Origin: Phocoena phocoena
Lineage: Eukaryota > Chordata > Mammalia > Artiodactyla > Phocoenidae
NCBI RefSeq assembly: GCF_963924675.1
Contig: NC_089220.1
Location: 58,166,639-58,230,638, forward strand
DNA: 64,000 bases
Direction of reading: 5' to 3'
The notes under the pieces are model-generated. The model did no database searches. It saw only the letters and a list, made by a program, of their open reading frames with translations, and was not told the DNA's origin. The position numbers and the translations under genes were made by a program. Of this stretch, positions 47,001-59,459 are shown piece by piece (the first letter of the stretch is position 1; the number at the start of each line of letters is the position of its first letter).

Positions 47001-49184
47001 CTTATTATTAAAAGTTGATTTATACCCTAGGGCACCTGTACTTATCTCTAATGCCACTGTTCTTACTTCACTTTTCTGTAGCCCCCATTAGATTATGAAT
47101 TAATCTTGTTTCTACATCCTGGCATAATGCTTGACATATGGTCATCAACCTGTGTGTGTATACATACAAACAAACAAATATATATGTACATATATAATGT
47201 ATAGTGATATAATGCATTAACTATATTATATAATATAAACATATACTTGTTATTTAAATATTTTAACATATATCATTACTATGTTATATACTAAATAATA
47301 TTATACATGATAATTGTTGAATTCCTGAGAATAGGTGGTAATTATGACATTTTCATGTTTTTTACTAAGATTTATAATTGACAATAAAGTGGATCAAGAT
47401 ACTGTGATCCTTTATAAGACAATGTCATATCATTTCAGAATACCTAATTATTCTAACTTAAATGACAATAAAATAGTAGCTGCTAATATTGTGAATCTTT
47501 TCTTTGTCCATAACATTGAGGTAACTATTGTAAATATCATTGCAAATGTCCAATTACAGCATTTAAGTTATTCCTTTATAAATTTTGCTGAAACATTCAC
47601 ACATGCTTCCCCAAAATACCTGCCTATTTTAAATATTGCCTTATGAATTATGGCAACATTTTAATTTTGGTACATAGTATATTGAACTTAGTCAGTATTC
47701 TAAACATTACTAGCTTTCCATGCTGTATAAAGTACAGTGCCACTCACCTACTTTCTTACATGAAATCAGTAATTTATTTAGGTAGTAAATCTCTTACTTG
47801 ACACCACAAGATTTTTTAATATAATAGAGCTGTAAGAATGAGAAAAGTGAAATTACAGACTGAAACTCTGAGCAAAGCATCCCCAGATTGTTTAGATAAC
47901 ACTACTGGTTTTTAAAGCACATTTATGGAGGTTGAATATCACTTCGTAAATTAGGAAAATAAATACATAGTTATTCTATAGTTATTGTATTTTCATAAAA
48001 GGAGATTAAGAAATGTATCCAGAATCCTAGAGCTAAAGAGAGAGACACAACTAAAATCCATCTTTTTCCAACTGTACTCACTGTACTCAAGTACAATTTC
48101 TATCATGTCATGGAAACTCACTATCAGCCCCAACCATACTCAGACATATAATCTAGATAGAGATATCTTTAATTCAGAATAATATATGCACGTGGGGAAA
48201 AATATTAGCAGCATGGAAGGTTATAAAATGAAAACTAGTGGCCTTCCAATCTGCTCTTTTAGTCCAAGTCTTTGGCAGTAATGACTTTTGAATGTTGTAT
48301 TTATTTTGAGGGGGTGATATCTCAAACTAAGTAGTATTGTTAAATCTCTAATTTCCTGTCTTTAACTCACACTGCTCTATCTACTGCCTTACTTTCTCTT
48401 CTCCAAATTTTCTTAGTCTTAATTTGTACATTTTTTGTTATTTTGGTAATTATTTATTAAGTAGATCATGCAGTAAGATTATCTTAGACTTTTCTCATGT
48501 TTTAAATTTCACATATTATGGATATCTTAACTTCATTTTAAAAACTGTAATAGCTACATAGCATTTTGTATTAATAACATAAGATAATTTGTTTACTATT
48601 TTTCTAATTTTATTTCCAAAAACCGACAAATGGCTACTTAGAGGTGCACAAATAAAAAATATCCAGGATCTACAGTAAGAGTGGAATAAGAGGCTCTAAC
48701 TCTCTTTACATTCCTATAAAAAATGCATTGGAGGGCTATTGATAGTACAAATGTGCTTAGTCTCTCATACTGGCTTGCATTTGTCCACATCTGCTACTTA
48801 TTAAACTATTCTGGTGCTTCTTATGGTCAAGAACTATCAGAAGAACACAAATGGATATAATAGGTGTTCTCTCTGTAATTCTTCAGGCTTTCAATCTCCT
48901 GCATTTTAAGCTAGGGAGTATTTGGGACCAGATATTATATATCAACATTTGTTATTTTTGTGATCTTTGCATCTATGTTCTTATTGTACCCAGAGTTTGT
49001 GATATCTTTCTTAGATAGTTTTAATAGTTTATAACCTGGTTTTCAGAAGATAAGCAAAACCACTTCAAAAAACCAGGGGTGGATAACAAAATTTTAACCC
49101 ACTCCAAATATTTCTATTTCTACTTCAAATTCACCACTCGCCAAATTTCCTTTCCCTTTTTCATGTTACTATGTATATTTAATT
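44040..49184. other. AT-rich DNA, no gene seen
   Basis: Over 5 kb with no exon, RNA gene or confident repeat. Composition is more balanced at 44540-45600, which I examined for a retrocopy or exon: no frame over 65 codons and no recognised protein. Short simple repeats occur at about 45658-45680 (tag)n and 47150-47200 (mixed ac/at). A 103-codon frame at 47335-47646 has no domain. Confidence 0.5.
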
Positions 49185-49295
49185 ATCAAACATTGTGTCT
49201 ATATCTGTGTCTCTCCCCTCTCTCTCTCTAAACACACAGATATATATAGATATAGATATATAAACACACACACATACATACATACACACACACAA
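49185..49295. repeat. Compound microsatellite (TC, AT, AC units)
   Basis: Successive short runs: tc-rich at 49210-49230, gata/ata at 49238-49262, then ca and cata units at 49263-49295. Confidence 0.85.
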
Positions 49296-49714
49296 GTCTA
49301 CCGCGAAAGTATTATGGCTTCAGTTCTAGACTACCAGTGTAAAGTGAATATTACAATAAAGCAAGTCACATGAAGTTTTCGGTTGCCCAGTGAGTATAAA
49401 AGTTATGTTTACATTATATTGTAGTACATAAAATGTGCAATGGCATTATGGCAAAAAAAAAGTATATACTTTAATTTAAAAATACTGTATTGCTCAAAAA
49501 TGCTAACCATCATCTGAGTCTTCAATGAGTTTTAACATTTTTGCAGTAGTAACATCAAAGATTGCTCATCACTGATCACCATAACAAATAATAGTGAAAA
49601 AGCTTGAAATATTGCAAAAAATGACACAGACACATGAACTCAGCAAATGTTACTGGTAAATGGTGCCAATAGACTTGCTCCGCACAGCCTTCAATTTGTA
49701 AAAAATGCAATATG

Positions 49715-49790
49715 CTTATACATATATATACACATATATAGATACACACACACACATACATACACACATATATCTGTGTAATATATAGGT
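49715..49790. repeat. Compound AT/AC microsatellite
   Basis: Runs of at followed by ac and catacata units, ending 'cacatatatctgtg'. A 90-codon minus-strand frame crosses it and is translated simple repeat in part. Confidence 0.85.
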
Positions 49791-49917
49791 AATTCTGATA
49801 TGTCTTTAGATCTTTATTATCTTTTTTATCATTTTGAGACAAGTACAATACTTTATCATAGTTTACTAATATATTGTATAATATATAACATATTATAAAA
49901 TATGGTAATTTGCACAG

Positions 49918-50430
49918 TGTGATGGTTAATTTTATGCATCAATTTGACTGGGGCACAGAGTGTCCATAAATTGGGTAAAACGTCCTGGGAGTTTCTGTGA
50001 GTGTTTTTAAGTGAGATTAACATTTAAATTGGTAGACTGAGTAAAGCAGATTGTCTTCCCTTATGTGGGTAGGTCTCATCCAATCATTTGAAAACCTGAA
50101 CAGTACAAAAAGGTGACATTCTTCTGAGGAAGAGAGAATTTTTCCAGTCTGTCTGCCTCTGAGCTGAAACACAGGCTCTTTTCCTGCCTTCGAACTTGAA
50201 CAGAAACATTGGATATTCCTGGGTCTCCAGCCTGCCAGCTTTCAGGATGGTACTACACCACTAGCTCTCCTGGTTCTCAGGCCTTTAGAGTCAGAGTGGT
50301 AATAAACCATCCATTGCGAGGATGTAAGTAAGGCTTGCTTACTCACCCTGCAGATCTTGGGGTTAGCCAGACTCCATAATTGTGTGAGCCAATTCCTTAT
50401 AAATATATTTATTAGAATAATAATTATTAA
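49918..50430 (+). mobile_element. LTR, ERVL/MLT2-like
   Basis: Begins 'tgtgatggttaattttatgc' then 'atcaatttgactgggg', a well-known start for this kind of LTR. It continues with 'agactgagtaaagcagattg', 'tctcatccaatcatttgaaa' and 'gtgagccaattccttataaa' near its end. No coding interior is attached on either side. Family name tentative. Confidence 0.6.
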
Positions 50431-50514
50431 AAATAAAGAAATGATATAGTTGTTCAATATAAATTGTTATCAATTACTTATTATCAATTAATTGTATTAA
50501 TAGCAATAATGATT

Positions 50515-50625
50515 GCTATAAAGGGAATTACTTTACTGAATTGGCTCACATGATTATGGAGGCTGGCTGGTCTCAAGATCTGCAGGGTGAGTTGGCAAGC
50601 TAGAGACCCAGGAGAGTCTATATAT
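50515..50625 (-). mobile_element. Reverse-oriented fragment of the same LTR kind
   Basis: The sequence 'gaattggctcacatgattat' and following bases is the inverse of the 3' end of the LTR just upstream. Arms 50341-50396 and 50538-50592 pair with about 86 percent identity over 56 positions by eye. Beyond the arm it continues with 'gcaagctagagacccaggag', also of the same element kind. Confidence 0.6.
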
Positions 50626-51231
50626 ATGAAAATATTTTCCCTCAGTTATCAAATTTTTATATTCACTTCTTTATGAATGAAAATAAAATTTTCTAAATTT
50701 TCAAGTGAAAATATTATCATCTGAACTTAATTAGACTTTAATTAAAACTAAAATTAAAATAGCCCTCCAAAATTTTAATGTTAGATTATGCTTTATCTCA
50801 TCATTTAATGGGGTGTTAATGTTAGTCCCTATAGAAGGCATTATAGTTTCTTCACATAATTACTTGTATTTATAGTTAAATATATTTCTAAGTATTTTAT
50901 TTACTATTAATGGAAATTTTTTTCTCATCTCTTTCTTTTATTTTAAATAAACAAAAATGTAAACATATAGCTAAACCCCCAACTGTTTCCTTCTAAGCAT
51001 CTTTTTCCCTAGAAATAAACACTACCCTAGGTTGAGATGGATCATTTTCATTTAGTATTTAGCACTGCAATTTGTTTTTAAAGTCTGATTTGAATCATAC
51101 AAAATTGCTATAATTGTTGGTCAAAAAGATCAAACATTAGCAATTTCATATGATTCAATTTTACTAGATATATACCACTATTTTGAGGATTTTAAGTATA
51201 TATAAAGGCTACGAGAAAATGAGTTGTTCTT
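50626..51231. other. AT-rich DNA, no gene seen
   Basis: Nothing recognised. Confidence 0.45.
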
Positions 51232-51249
51232 TGAAAATTACTCTTTTTT

Positions 51250-51538
51250 AAAATATATTTATCTATTTATTTTTGCCTGCATTGGGTCTTCATTGCTGCA
51301 CGCAGGCTTTCTCTAGTTGTGGCTAGTAGGGGCTACTCTTCGTTGTGGTGCATGGGTTTATCATTGCAGTGGCCTCTGTTGTTGTGGAGCACAGGCTCTA
51401 AGTGCGTGGGCTTCAATAGTTGTGGCACATGAGCTTAGTTGTTCGGTGGCATGTGGGATCTTCCCGGACCAGGGACCCAACCCATGTCCCCTGCAGTGTC
51501 AGGTGGATTCTTAACCACTGTGCCACCAGGGAAGTCCT
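51250..51538 (-). mobile_element. CHR-1 type SINE
   Basis: A longer relative of the CHR-2 copies, in minus orientation. The tRNA-related head is at the right ('gtgccaccagggaagtcct'). The body has the repeated 'gttgtggcacatgagcttag' type units absent from CHR-2. The A-rich tail is at the left. An imperfect target-site duplication starts with tgaaaatt (51232-51239 and 51539-51546). It is more diverged than the CHR-2 copies, so older. Confidence 0.85.
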
Positions 51539-51554
51539 GAAAATTCTTTTTAAA

Positions 51555-52547
51555 AGCTACAAAGTTCTATTGAAGTTGGAGAGTGAATAAAGATTGTACT
51601 TGATATAAAAAAAGTTAAGAACATGTCCCAATGTTTAAAATACAAAATTGCATCGTCTAAAGTAAGAAATCAATTAAGGAAATAGATTTACATTTCTTTT
51701 GACTATAAATCATGTATATTTAGTTACTTTAAGAAATCAAAATATCATTTCTTCCAGTTTAAAAATTATTTGAGATATAATAGGGAAAAATAAGTTGCTT
51801 TTTTAAATGTTTTCTGGAGGTAGTTCCATTCTTGAAATTTTTTGTTTAAATTACATATAAAGTTGGATGAAAACAAATGATTCTATTATTCTGTTTACCA
51901 TTAGTGCATTAATGAGATTGAGGGGCTAAGAGTTTGGATGAATTCTTCACCCAAACAAAAGAACTGGAAAAGTCATTTTTTTTTCTGCTTCACAGATTAT
52001 TTGGGAAAAATTTCATAAACCATTTCACATAGTTTCCTGAATAATTTTAATAGATTGATGATGAAAAACTGTAGATTAACAAATTTTTTGTTGACTCTGA
52101 AATAAATGTATTTTATTGTCAGAAGACGACAACCTAGACCATTTATATAATGTCAAATAATTCTTGCCAAGAAGTATTAAAGCTAGTGATGATTTATTCT
52201 GAATTTAACATTTTTCAGATTTATATGTAAATTTATCAACAGCACTGTTTATTTTATTTATTTCTCTAAAGCTTTCTTCACAGAGATTTTTATAGCATTT
52301 AATAAAAATACGTATAATACTAGGTGAAAGGCAAAATAATCACTTTAATATATACTATATAGGTTAATAAAATACTGAATAAAAACAAGAGATAACTTCA
52401 ATGAACTTGGTAGCATATTTTATGTTCTATTTCTCCACTCATACTTTTTCTGGATAAGAAAACTATTTTTGCCATCTTTACCTCGATTCTAACAGACATC
52501 AGTTCCCACAAGTCCATAAACATATCTTTTTAAATTAAAAAAAATTT
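51555..52547. other. AT-rich DNA, no gene seen
   Basis: Nothing recognised. Confidence 0.45.
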
Positions 52548-52767
52548 GGGCTTCCCTGGTGGTGCAGTGGTTGACAGTTCGCCTGCCAAAGCAGGGGACA
52601 CGTGTTCGTGCCCCGGTCCGGGAAGATCCCACATGCCGTGGAGCGGCTGGGCCCATGAGCCATGGCCGCTGAGCCTGTGCGTCCGGAGCCTGTGCTCCGC
52701 AATGGGAAAGGCCACAACAGTGAGAGGCCTGCGTACCGCCAAAAAAAACCCAAAACAAACAAAAAAA
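52548..52767 (+). mobile_element. CHR-2 type SINE
   Basis: A complete plus-strand copy starting 'gggcttccctggtggtgcag'. It contains the B-box region (gtgttcgtgcc) and the conserved 'ggaagatcccacatgccgtg' segment, and ends 'gcgtaccgcc' with an A-rich tail. Clear target-site duplications were not resolved because the flanks are A/T runs. All 70 to 89 codon frames here are SINE artefacts. Confidence 0.93.
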
Positions 52768-53965
52768 TGTTTTTAAATTTGAATAGAGAATAATATAAAG
52801 TTACAAGAACTGAAACAGGTCAGAGTGCTCTGAGGTATTCTAGAAATAGGAGGGTTTTTTTTTTAAATTAAGAATTTAAATATTTGTGAATACAAATTCT
52901 CTAAATTCTTCTTGATATCCATTTTAATTTTTCACTTCAGAAACACTGGGCTTGTACAAGTCCTAATTTTCATTCTAGTAACTTATTTAGCATTAAATAA
53001 ATAGACACTCAAGTCTGCCATTCCTATCAAGTCTGCCATTCCTAAGTGCATAACTTTTTATGCACTATCTTAGAGAGTTATTCCTGAAATGTCCATTTCT
53101 TATACCTATGATATTGTGTGTTTGACTTCTCCTCTACATGGAGATGATAATCTTCCTGTTATTCCATATTTGACAAATTGGAGGCATCTTGATGATTCCT
53201 GAGAACCCATATACCCCTGAATAAAGTTGTTATTTTTGACACTTCTGCTGACTTGATCTGCTTGTCATTTAACATATATAATGCTGAGATGGCTTCTGTT
53301 TTATGTAGAAGATTGTAAGTGCCAGCCAAGTTAGGACCCATTAGAAAGTCTTATTGTTTTTCCTCCAAAGAAGAAATATTCTTAAATTCAACTGTGAACA
53401 TGTACTGTATTAAAAACATTCCTGTGCCAAGTTTGATGATACCTGGGTAGACCAAATTATAAAAACCTGAATAAGCACTAAGTCTCTCAGAGAAAAGTCT
53501 AGATAATTAACTATTCTTCTCACTTGTGATTGTATAAATGACCATATTACAGAGAAAAATCACATCTATGGGTACATAAGTATATGTATGTGTGTGTATA
53601 TACATATTTCATATTTAATAAAATACTGGATTTTACTTTTGTTTAGTGGTGAAAGAACAGAAGGAATTGCCAAACCAACAACTATTTCTTCCCCAAAAGT
53701 GATGTTGGTTTCTTTAATCCTTCTCTAAGAAAAAAAATGGAATACTACTAGGAGTTTGAAGTCATGTTGTTTCCTTTATTCTAAACGATATTTTAATTAA
53801 ACTATAGAGATTAATATCCTATCATGGAAGAAGCTGAACTAAATCCTCTTAACTTTCTAGATTCTATGCCATTTCATCCCCTAATTTTATATGTCATGGT
53901 TTATATAATTTTCATTTTGATTCAGTGATAATTTCTTGAATTATCTCACTTCTAGAATCAAGGTG
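52768..53965. other. AT-rich DNA, no gene seen
   Basis: No gene. A perfect 18-base tandem duplication lies at 53009-53044 and a short TG/TA repeat at about 53581-53605. Confidence 0.5.
53009..53044. repeat. 18-base perfect tandem duplication
   Basis: Two identical copies of tcaagtctgccattccta. Confidence 0.9.
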
Positions 53966-53966
53966 A

Positions 53967-54176
53967 ATTTTTTTTTTTTTTTTTGCGGCACGCGGGCCTC
54001 TCTCTGTTGTGGCCTCTCCCGTTGCGGAGCACAGGCTAGGGACGCGTAGGCTCAGCGGCCTTGGCTCATTGGCCCAGCCACTCCACGGCATGTGGGATCT
54101 TCCCGGACCGGGGCAAGAACCCGTGTCCCCTGCATCGGCAGGCGGACTCTCAACCACTGTGCCACCAGGGAAGCCC
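53967..54176 (-). mobile_element. CHR-2 type SINE
   Basis: A complete minus-strand copy: T run at 53967-53984, body, and head 'ccaccagggaagccc' at 54162-54176. No target-site duplication found. The 120-codon frame crossing it is an artefact. Confidence 0.92.
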
Positions 54177-55440
54177 AAAAAATATATAGCTTTATTATTT
54201 ATAACAAAGCTCAAATTGCTCAGGAAGGCCCATGCCCACACTTGACAGAACACAATTTTTTTTAATCTTGTCAATTAAAAGTAGATAAGCATTTCAAAAT
54301 TTAAATCAATTTCTTTAAGCCTAATACATTCCATTTTGTATATATTCAGTGAATTAAAAATTCAAAGTCATCAAACCTCCCTCTACCCCATTCAAAAGAT
54401 ATTTCTCTGCTTTTTCCAGTCCAAGATAATGACTGAATGTAGTAGGAAGTTTACAGAATCTCATGGTGGCAGTTGAATTGGTCTCTATTTTTCTGTCACC
54501 CTACAGAAGTTCAGTGATATCTCTGGCTGAGTCTTGTTCAGGACACCTGCTGTGGACCCTTACAACAAATTCTCCTTTTCCTGCTCTCACATCTATTGTT
54601 CTCCCCTCTTTCTCACAGGACTCAGCACCTGAAGACAGCTATATTCACTGAAAGTTACTAGATGATTTGTGTCTTCATGGTTTCATTCTAAACCAATTAG
54701 GCACTTACAGGAAATAAAGGAATTAATAGTAATAACATCAACATTCATCATTATGTGCTTTGTGGACACTGATTCAGCCTCAGTTGTTCCTATGCTTGGA
54801 ACTGACAAAAACTTACATGGCTTGGTCTCACCATAAGTTTATTTAATTTTAAATATACAGCAAGTACTAGAGAAGTGGACTATTAGAAAAAGTTGTATGA
54901 TTCTATTTGGAAAATTAAAACATAGACATACCTACAAACAGAAACACATATTTTTATATAGGCTTCTACATGTTTGTATAAGCAAAGAGGAAACTGTCTA
55001 GGGACACAAACTCTTGGAACAACGGGGCACCTGACAATGCAATTATACCTTAAATATTTTTATACTTAAGTAGGTAGCGTCTTATACCAAAATTATACTG
55101 CTTTCATAATAATAAGAAAAATTCAAATGTGAAATATTTTAATATACCTATGTATAATTTGTTTATTGACCAAGTTGGGCTGGTAGCATTCAATCAGAGA
55201 GAAACTTTACATATCCTCACCAATGTCTTTAATTCCCAGACCCTGAGTCCCACAGCTATTTCATAGCTTTTATAGAAATATTTAGGAACAAAATTCCAGT
55301 TCTTTTTAATGACAAAACATCATTGTCTCATCCAAATAAGGTTAAGTCCTCTCTCGCATTTAGTATCTATTTTGGATATAGAAATCTTCTATTTGGGAGG
55401 GAGGTGAGGAGTCGGACTACTGGTTAAAAACACGTGTATG
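54177..55440. other. AT-rich DNA, no gene seen
   Basis: Nothing recognised. A 62-codon frame at 54463-54651 in a more balanced stretch has no domain. Confidence 0.45.
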
Positions 55441-55652
55441 GGGGCTTCCCTGGTGGCGCAGTGGTTGAGAGTCCGCCTGCTGATGCAGGGGACACGGGTT
55501 CGTGCCCCGGTAAGGGAAGATCCCACATGCCGTGGAGCGTCTAGGCCCGTGAGCCATGGCCGCTGGGCCTGTGCGTCCAGAGCCTGTGCTCCGCAGCGGG
55601 AGAGGCCACAGCGGTGAGAGGCCCGCGTACCACAGAAAAAGAAAAAAAAAAA
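55441..55652 (+). mobile_element. CHR-2 type SINE
   Basis: A complete plus-strand copy with well-preserved A-box (tggcgcagtggttgagag) and B-box (gggttcgtgcc) regions of the tRNA-derived Pol III promoter, and an A-rich tail. A short target-site duplication, gtgtatg, lies at 55434-55440 and 55653-55659, possibly longer through the adjoining A run. Confidence 0.93.
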
Positions 55653-55659
55653 GTGTATG

Positions 55660-56335
55660 ATTTTCCAGGCCAGATCACAGGCACTAACAAAGCTTCATCT
55701 GGCAGGACTCTTGGGGAAGGGCTGCTGTCCCCACACCAGACTTAGTGCACAGTCAGTGCACTGCAGTCTCTGAAAGGAGTTGCAGTCAATGATGCAGGCC
55801 CCTCTGGCCAGTCACTGTCTTTGCATGTTGACATTCCTAGTCCAGGCACCGGCATTCCTAGGTCTCTTATCTGAGGCCTTGAACATGGTGTCTTCAGGCC
55901 CTTTAAGGGGGGAGGAGGGAGAAACCTTGGGGACACATTTCCCCACTCTCACTGAGAACCCGGTATTTTTTCACTCCTGGCCCTTCTCTTCGCCTCCCCA
56001 AGCCCAGAGTCCATAAAACTGCTGGAGCCTTTTGCTCAGGACTCCCTCAAAATAGAGGATGACCACCTCTATGTCTGTGTTGATCCAACTGACCCTCCAC
56101 CTTGGGGCCTTTCCATGGGCAAAAATAGAACAGGAGGATTTGGAGCTTTGAGTTTTAGACTCTTGCTTAACACCCTCTCAGTAAGTGATTAAAGACCTAA
56201 TCCTTTTGTTTTTGGTTTGTTGCTTTAATCAGCTACTGACACCTGGCAACTCAGCTCTCTCTCTCTCTCCAAGCTCAGCTGAGTTCCTCACAGGAGGAAA
56301 CATAGGTTTCTTTTCTTTCACCCACAGCAAGGTAT
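55660..56335. other. GC-richer patch of unknown origin, possibly an LTR
   Basis: Composition rises clearly from just after the CHR-2 SINE to about 56335. A TATA-like 'ccataaaactgctgg' (about 56010) and a later attaaa (about 56189) followed by a T/G-rich run would suit an LTR promoter and polyadenylation signal, but neither a known family nor the ends were recognised. Open frames of 64 and 78 codons on opposite strands overlap and have no domain. It could instead be a retrocopy or an unrecognised regulatory region. Confidence 0.4.
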
Positions 56336-58440
56336 GAATTTTAAGTTGTACAAATTCAGGATCAATGAAGAGAGGAATTAGAGAAAAGTAGCTATGTTGT
56401 TATGGCTGAATGGATGAACATTAGTTCATTCTGGGCATAGCAGAAATACAAAAGCTATTCTTAAAAGTTTCCTCTCCTGAAGTCTCAAGAACAATTCCCC
56501 CAAACACAAGCGTGTATGCACGCACAACACCTCCACTGCCACTACAGTGAGCCTCTTGGATCAAGTCCCTTTGATCATAACTGAACTCTGGCTCCATTCC
56601 ACAGGTCCATTTGGCCCATCAGAAAATCCATCTTACCTCATGATTACAGTACCTTCTAAACTACTTCCTTTCACTAGAGGTCTTCCAATATGCCTCTTAC
56701 CTTTAGGATGTTTGTTTGATTAAATCACTAGGGACTCAGGAATCAGTCCCTGTTTTTTCATCCTCCCCCAAGTTCCAGTGACCACATACTAGGATTTCTA
56801 AATAAAAATCTTAAAAACCATTTCATGTAACTTGAGGGATAAGAGAGAAAAGGAACAATATCCAAAGTCAGTGTTATGCAAAGAATTCCTCATTACCAAC
56901 TCCCTGATCATTTCCTTAGCCTTCCTTTATATATCCTCAAGGTTTGCAATGCCCTACAAATCATCAGACTGTTTTGACATGATTTCTTGTCTAGTTTTAC
57001 ATAAATCTCCTAGCAGTTCAGACCCTCTCCTTTTCATTTTTTGAGTTTTGATGCCTCAGAAGAAACATTGAATATATTGTAACTTCACATTTATACAAAA
57101 AACTGACATCAGACATGCTCATCAACTTAGGGAAATAAGGTTCTACATGAGCTGAAGAGTGATTTTCTTCTCCTCAATGTAAGAAGGAAATTAATTTTAA
57201 AAACCTTAAAATTCTACCATTGTGATGACTGAACTCATGAAAAAATTATTGTGTCATGATTCACTGAAGATCTTAGCAATACATTAAATAATTCAGGACC
57301 ATTTTACATGCTAACAGAGAATTTATTCTAGGAGATCTATTTCCCAGATTCATATAACAATGAATATTTTAACATTTTCATATCTATTTAAGAATACATT
57401 TTCATATCTATTTAAGAATGCATTTTTAAAGAAAAAATATCAAAAGATTTTTTCTAGATGGTTTAACTTTAAAAATTATTTTTTTTCTAATTGAACAAGA
57501 AACACATAAATATGACTTGGTTTTATAGACCTGCTCATGTGTTTATCAAATGCCTGATCTAGTTATAATCCTACCATTTAATATAATAGCAGAGCCTGAT
57601 CTATACCTTAAATTTTTGGTATCGATAGTGGCACTGTTCTTTACAAGTTGGCATAAATTAATTACCATTTTAAATTATTTCAACTTTTCTACATGTATAT
57701 TGTTTATATGCAACTAAATTTTGAAGAATATAAAAAAATGTGTGTAGGTGCCAAAATTTCTGGTATTATTTTTATATCGTTAAACTTATAAGAAAATACA
57801 CAAATCATTAAAGAAAAGATGCTTTGATGTTTTCAATAGTAAATTAAATATGTAATTTCTTACTTGACTATCTGCATGGAATCTTTGGCAGTATATTTCA
57901 AATGCCCATAGTACAATGGAGTTGAATTTTAGCAAATTTTGACAGAGAATTTTAATTCAATATTCATGTATCACCAGTGAAATATTTGAGTTCATTATCC
58001 ATATAAAACAGCATGACCTAATTACAATAACTAGCTATACTAACTGTGGCTTAAAATAGTAATCTTATTTAACTAATATATATGAAAATTTAGATAATAT
58101 TTGAATTGAAACACTTTTTGGTGGATTTGTGTAAGTCAATAGGTGTGTATAAGGTGTTTGTGCAAGAGTTCCTGTTTTAATTTGTTGAAAGAAAATTGTT
58201 TTATAATGTAAAAAGAAAACCATTCATCAACTGTGACCATTTTGCATATTCAGTAGAAACAGAAAAAAAGTTAACTGATTCTGTGAAATTCATAAAAATG
58301 GTTCTTTGCCCACGGATTTGAGATTGACTAATATGAATCTTTGTTAGGTGGGACTGATATAGTATTTTGTCTAGGGATAATTTTCTTCTTGACTGAAGCA
58401 AAATTTTCTGAGTACTTTACCCAATATTCCACAAATTATG
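56336..58440. other. AT-rich DNA, no gene seen
   Basis: About 2 kb without a recognised gene or repeat, apart from a perfect 24-base tandem duplication at 57372-57419. Confidence 0.5.
57372..57419. repeat. 24-base perfect tandem duplication
   Basis: Two identical 24-base units (57372-57395 and 57396-57419), each beginning acattttcatatctattta. Looks like a single recent slippage or duplication event. Confidence 0.9.
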
Positions 58441-59110
58441 AGGTTTTTTCATTCTAGCTGGTGGAGACATGGATTATTCCCAATCCTGTATCTCTCCAAA
58501 TAGTAAGCTTAGGAAATTTTGCGCTTACAGAATCTGTTTCCTGTCTCTCAAGTTTTACTATCCTCTGCATGATGTTCAATGTATTGTTTCATACCTTTCA
58601 TCCAGTTTTAGGTTGCTATGCTGGAGAGCAAATGAGCCCTAGATTAAGACTGCTCTGGTTCCACCTAATAAACTGTGAAGGGATCAAACTGTCTCCAAGA
58701 AGTTTAAATACACTCCAGAGCAAAGCTCAATAATATTTGTAGGAATAACAAATTATCCATCATCAAATTTCTCCCAGCCGTGACAGAGTAACAGGGCATT
58801 AGAGCTCTCGAAGTGTGCATACCTCTTCTCTGATACTCTGCTCTGCAAACACTAGGCTTTTCGAACTCCCAAGGATTCTAACTCCATATGCTCAATTCAA
58901 GGCTATCTGTGTGCTCTGATCTGGTCTCCTTTCCTTTGCTACAGCTAGGAAATTCTTTTCAGGCTTTAATTTGTGGCAATATCAGAACTTAGTCATTTGT
59001 TTCTGAAGACAGTTGTTTTCTATATTTTGGGTTTTTAGTTGTTTATTTTAGGAGGATAAGTTGGATGAATCTTACTCCATCATGACTTGAGGTAGAAATT
59101 GTCTCCAGAG
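58440..59110 (-). mobile_element. Possible old L1, 5' UTR/ORF1 region
   Basis: The stretch resembles the 5' UTR to ORF1 part of an ancient L1 read on the minus strand, most clearly around 59030-59085 ('gtttttagttgtttatttta', 'cttactccatcatgacttga'). No open frame of ORF1 type survives. The 90-codon plus-strand frame at 58461-58733 has no domain. Confidence 0.4.
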
Positions 59111-59459
59111 ATTTTTAATCTTGAAATGTAACAAAACATCAGGTTAACCCACTATATTAATGATTTTATACTTATTTGACTGGGGAACAGAAAGCACATG
59201 CTTTAGCTGCCTCAGGAAGACATATATGAAATAGTGGGATATCAACCTGAAAAAAGTCAAGGGTGTTTTTGACTCAGTAAAGTTTGTAGGAATTCTGTGA
59301 TTTTCAGCATATTGGGATAGCCCCACCAAGGTAAAAGACAAGCTGTTGAGCCTCATATCACTTATTCTGAGAAAAAATGATAATCATTTTAGGCATTTTT
59401 AGATTTTGGAAGTTAAATATATCATAGTTGTGTGGGCTATATCAAGCCATCTGTAGATT
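59111..59459. other. No gene or clear repeat
   Basis: Nothing recognised. Confidence 0.4.

Noticed and set aside
47335..47646. 103-codon plus-strand frame
   Set aside because: AT-rich, low-complexity amino-acid composition with no domain; consistent with a chance frame.
49185..49790. Repeated short units that might suggest a spaced repeat array such as CRISPR
   Set aside because: They are di- and tetranucleotide microsatellites without constant-length spacers, and the genome is mammalian.
55441..55520. tRNA-like A and B boxes suggesting a tRNA gene
   Set aside because: They belong to the tRNA-derived head of a CHR-2 SINE. No complete cloverleaf or anticodon arm is present.
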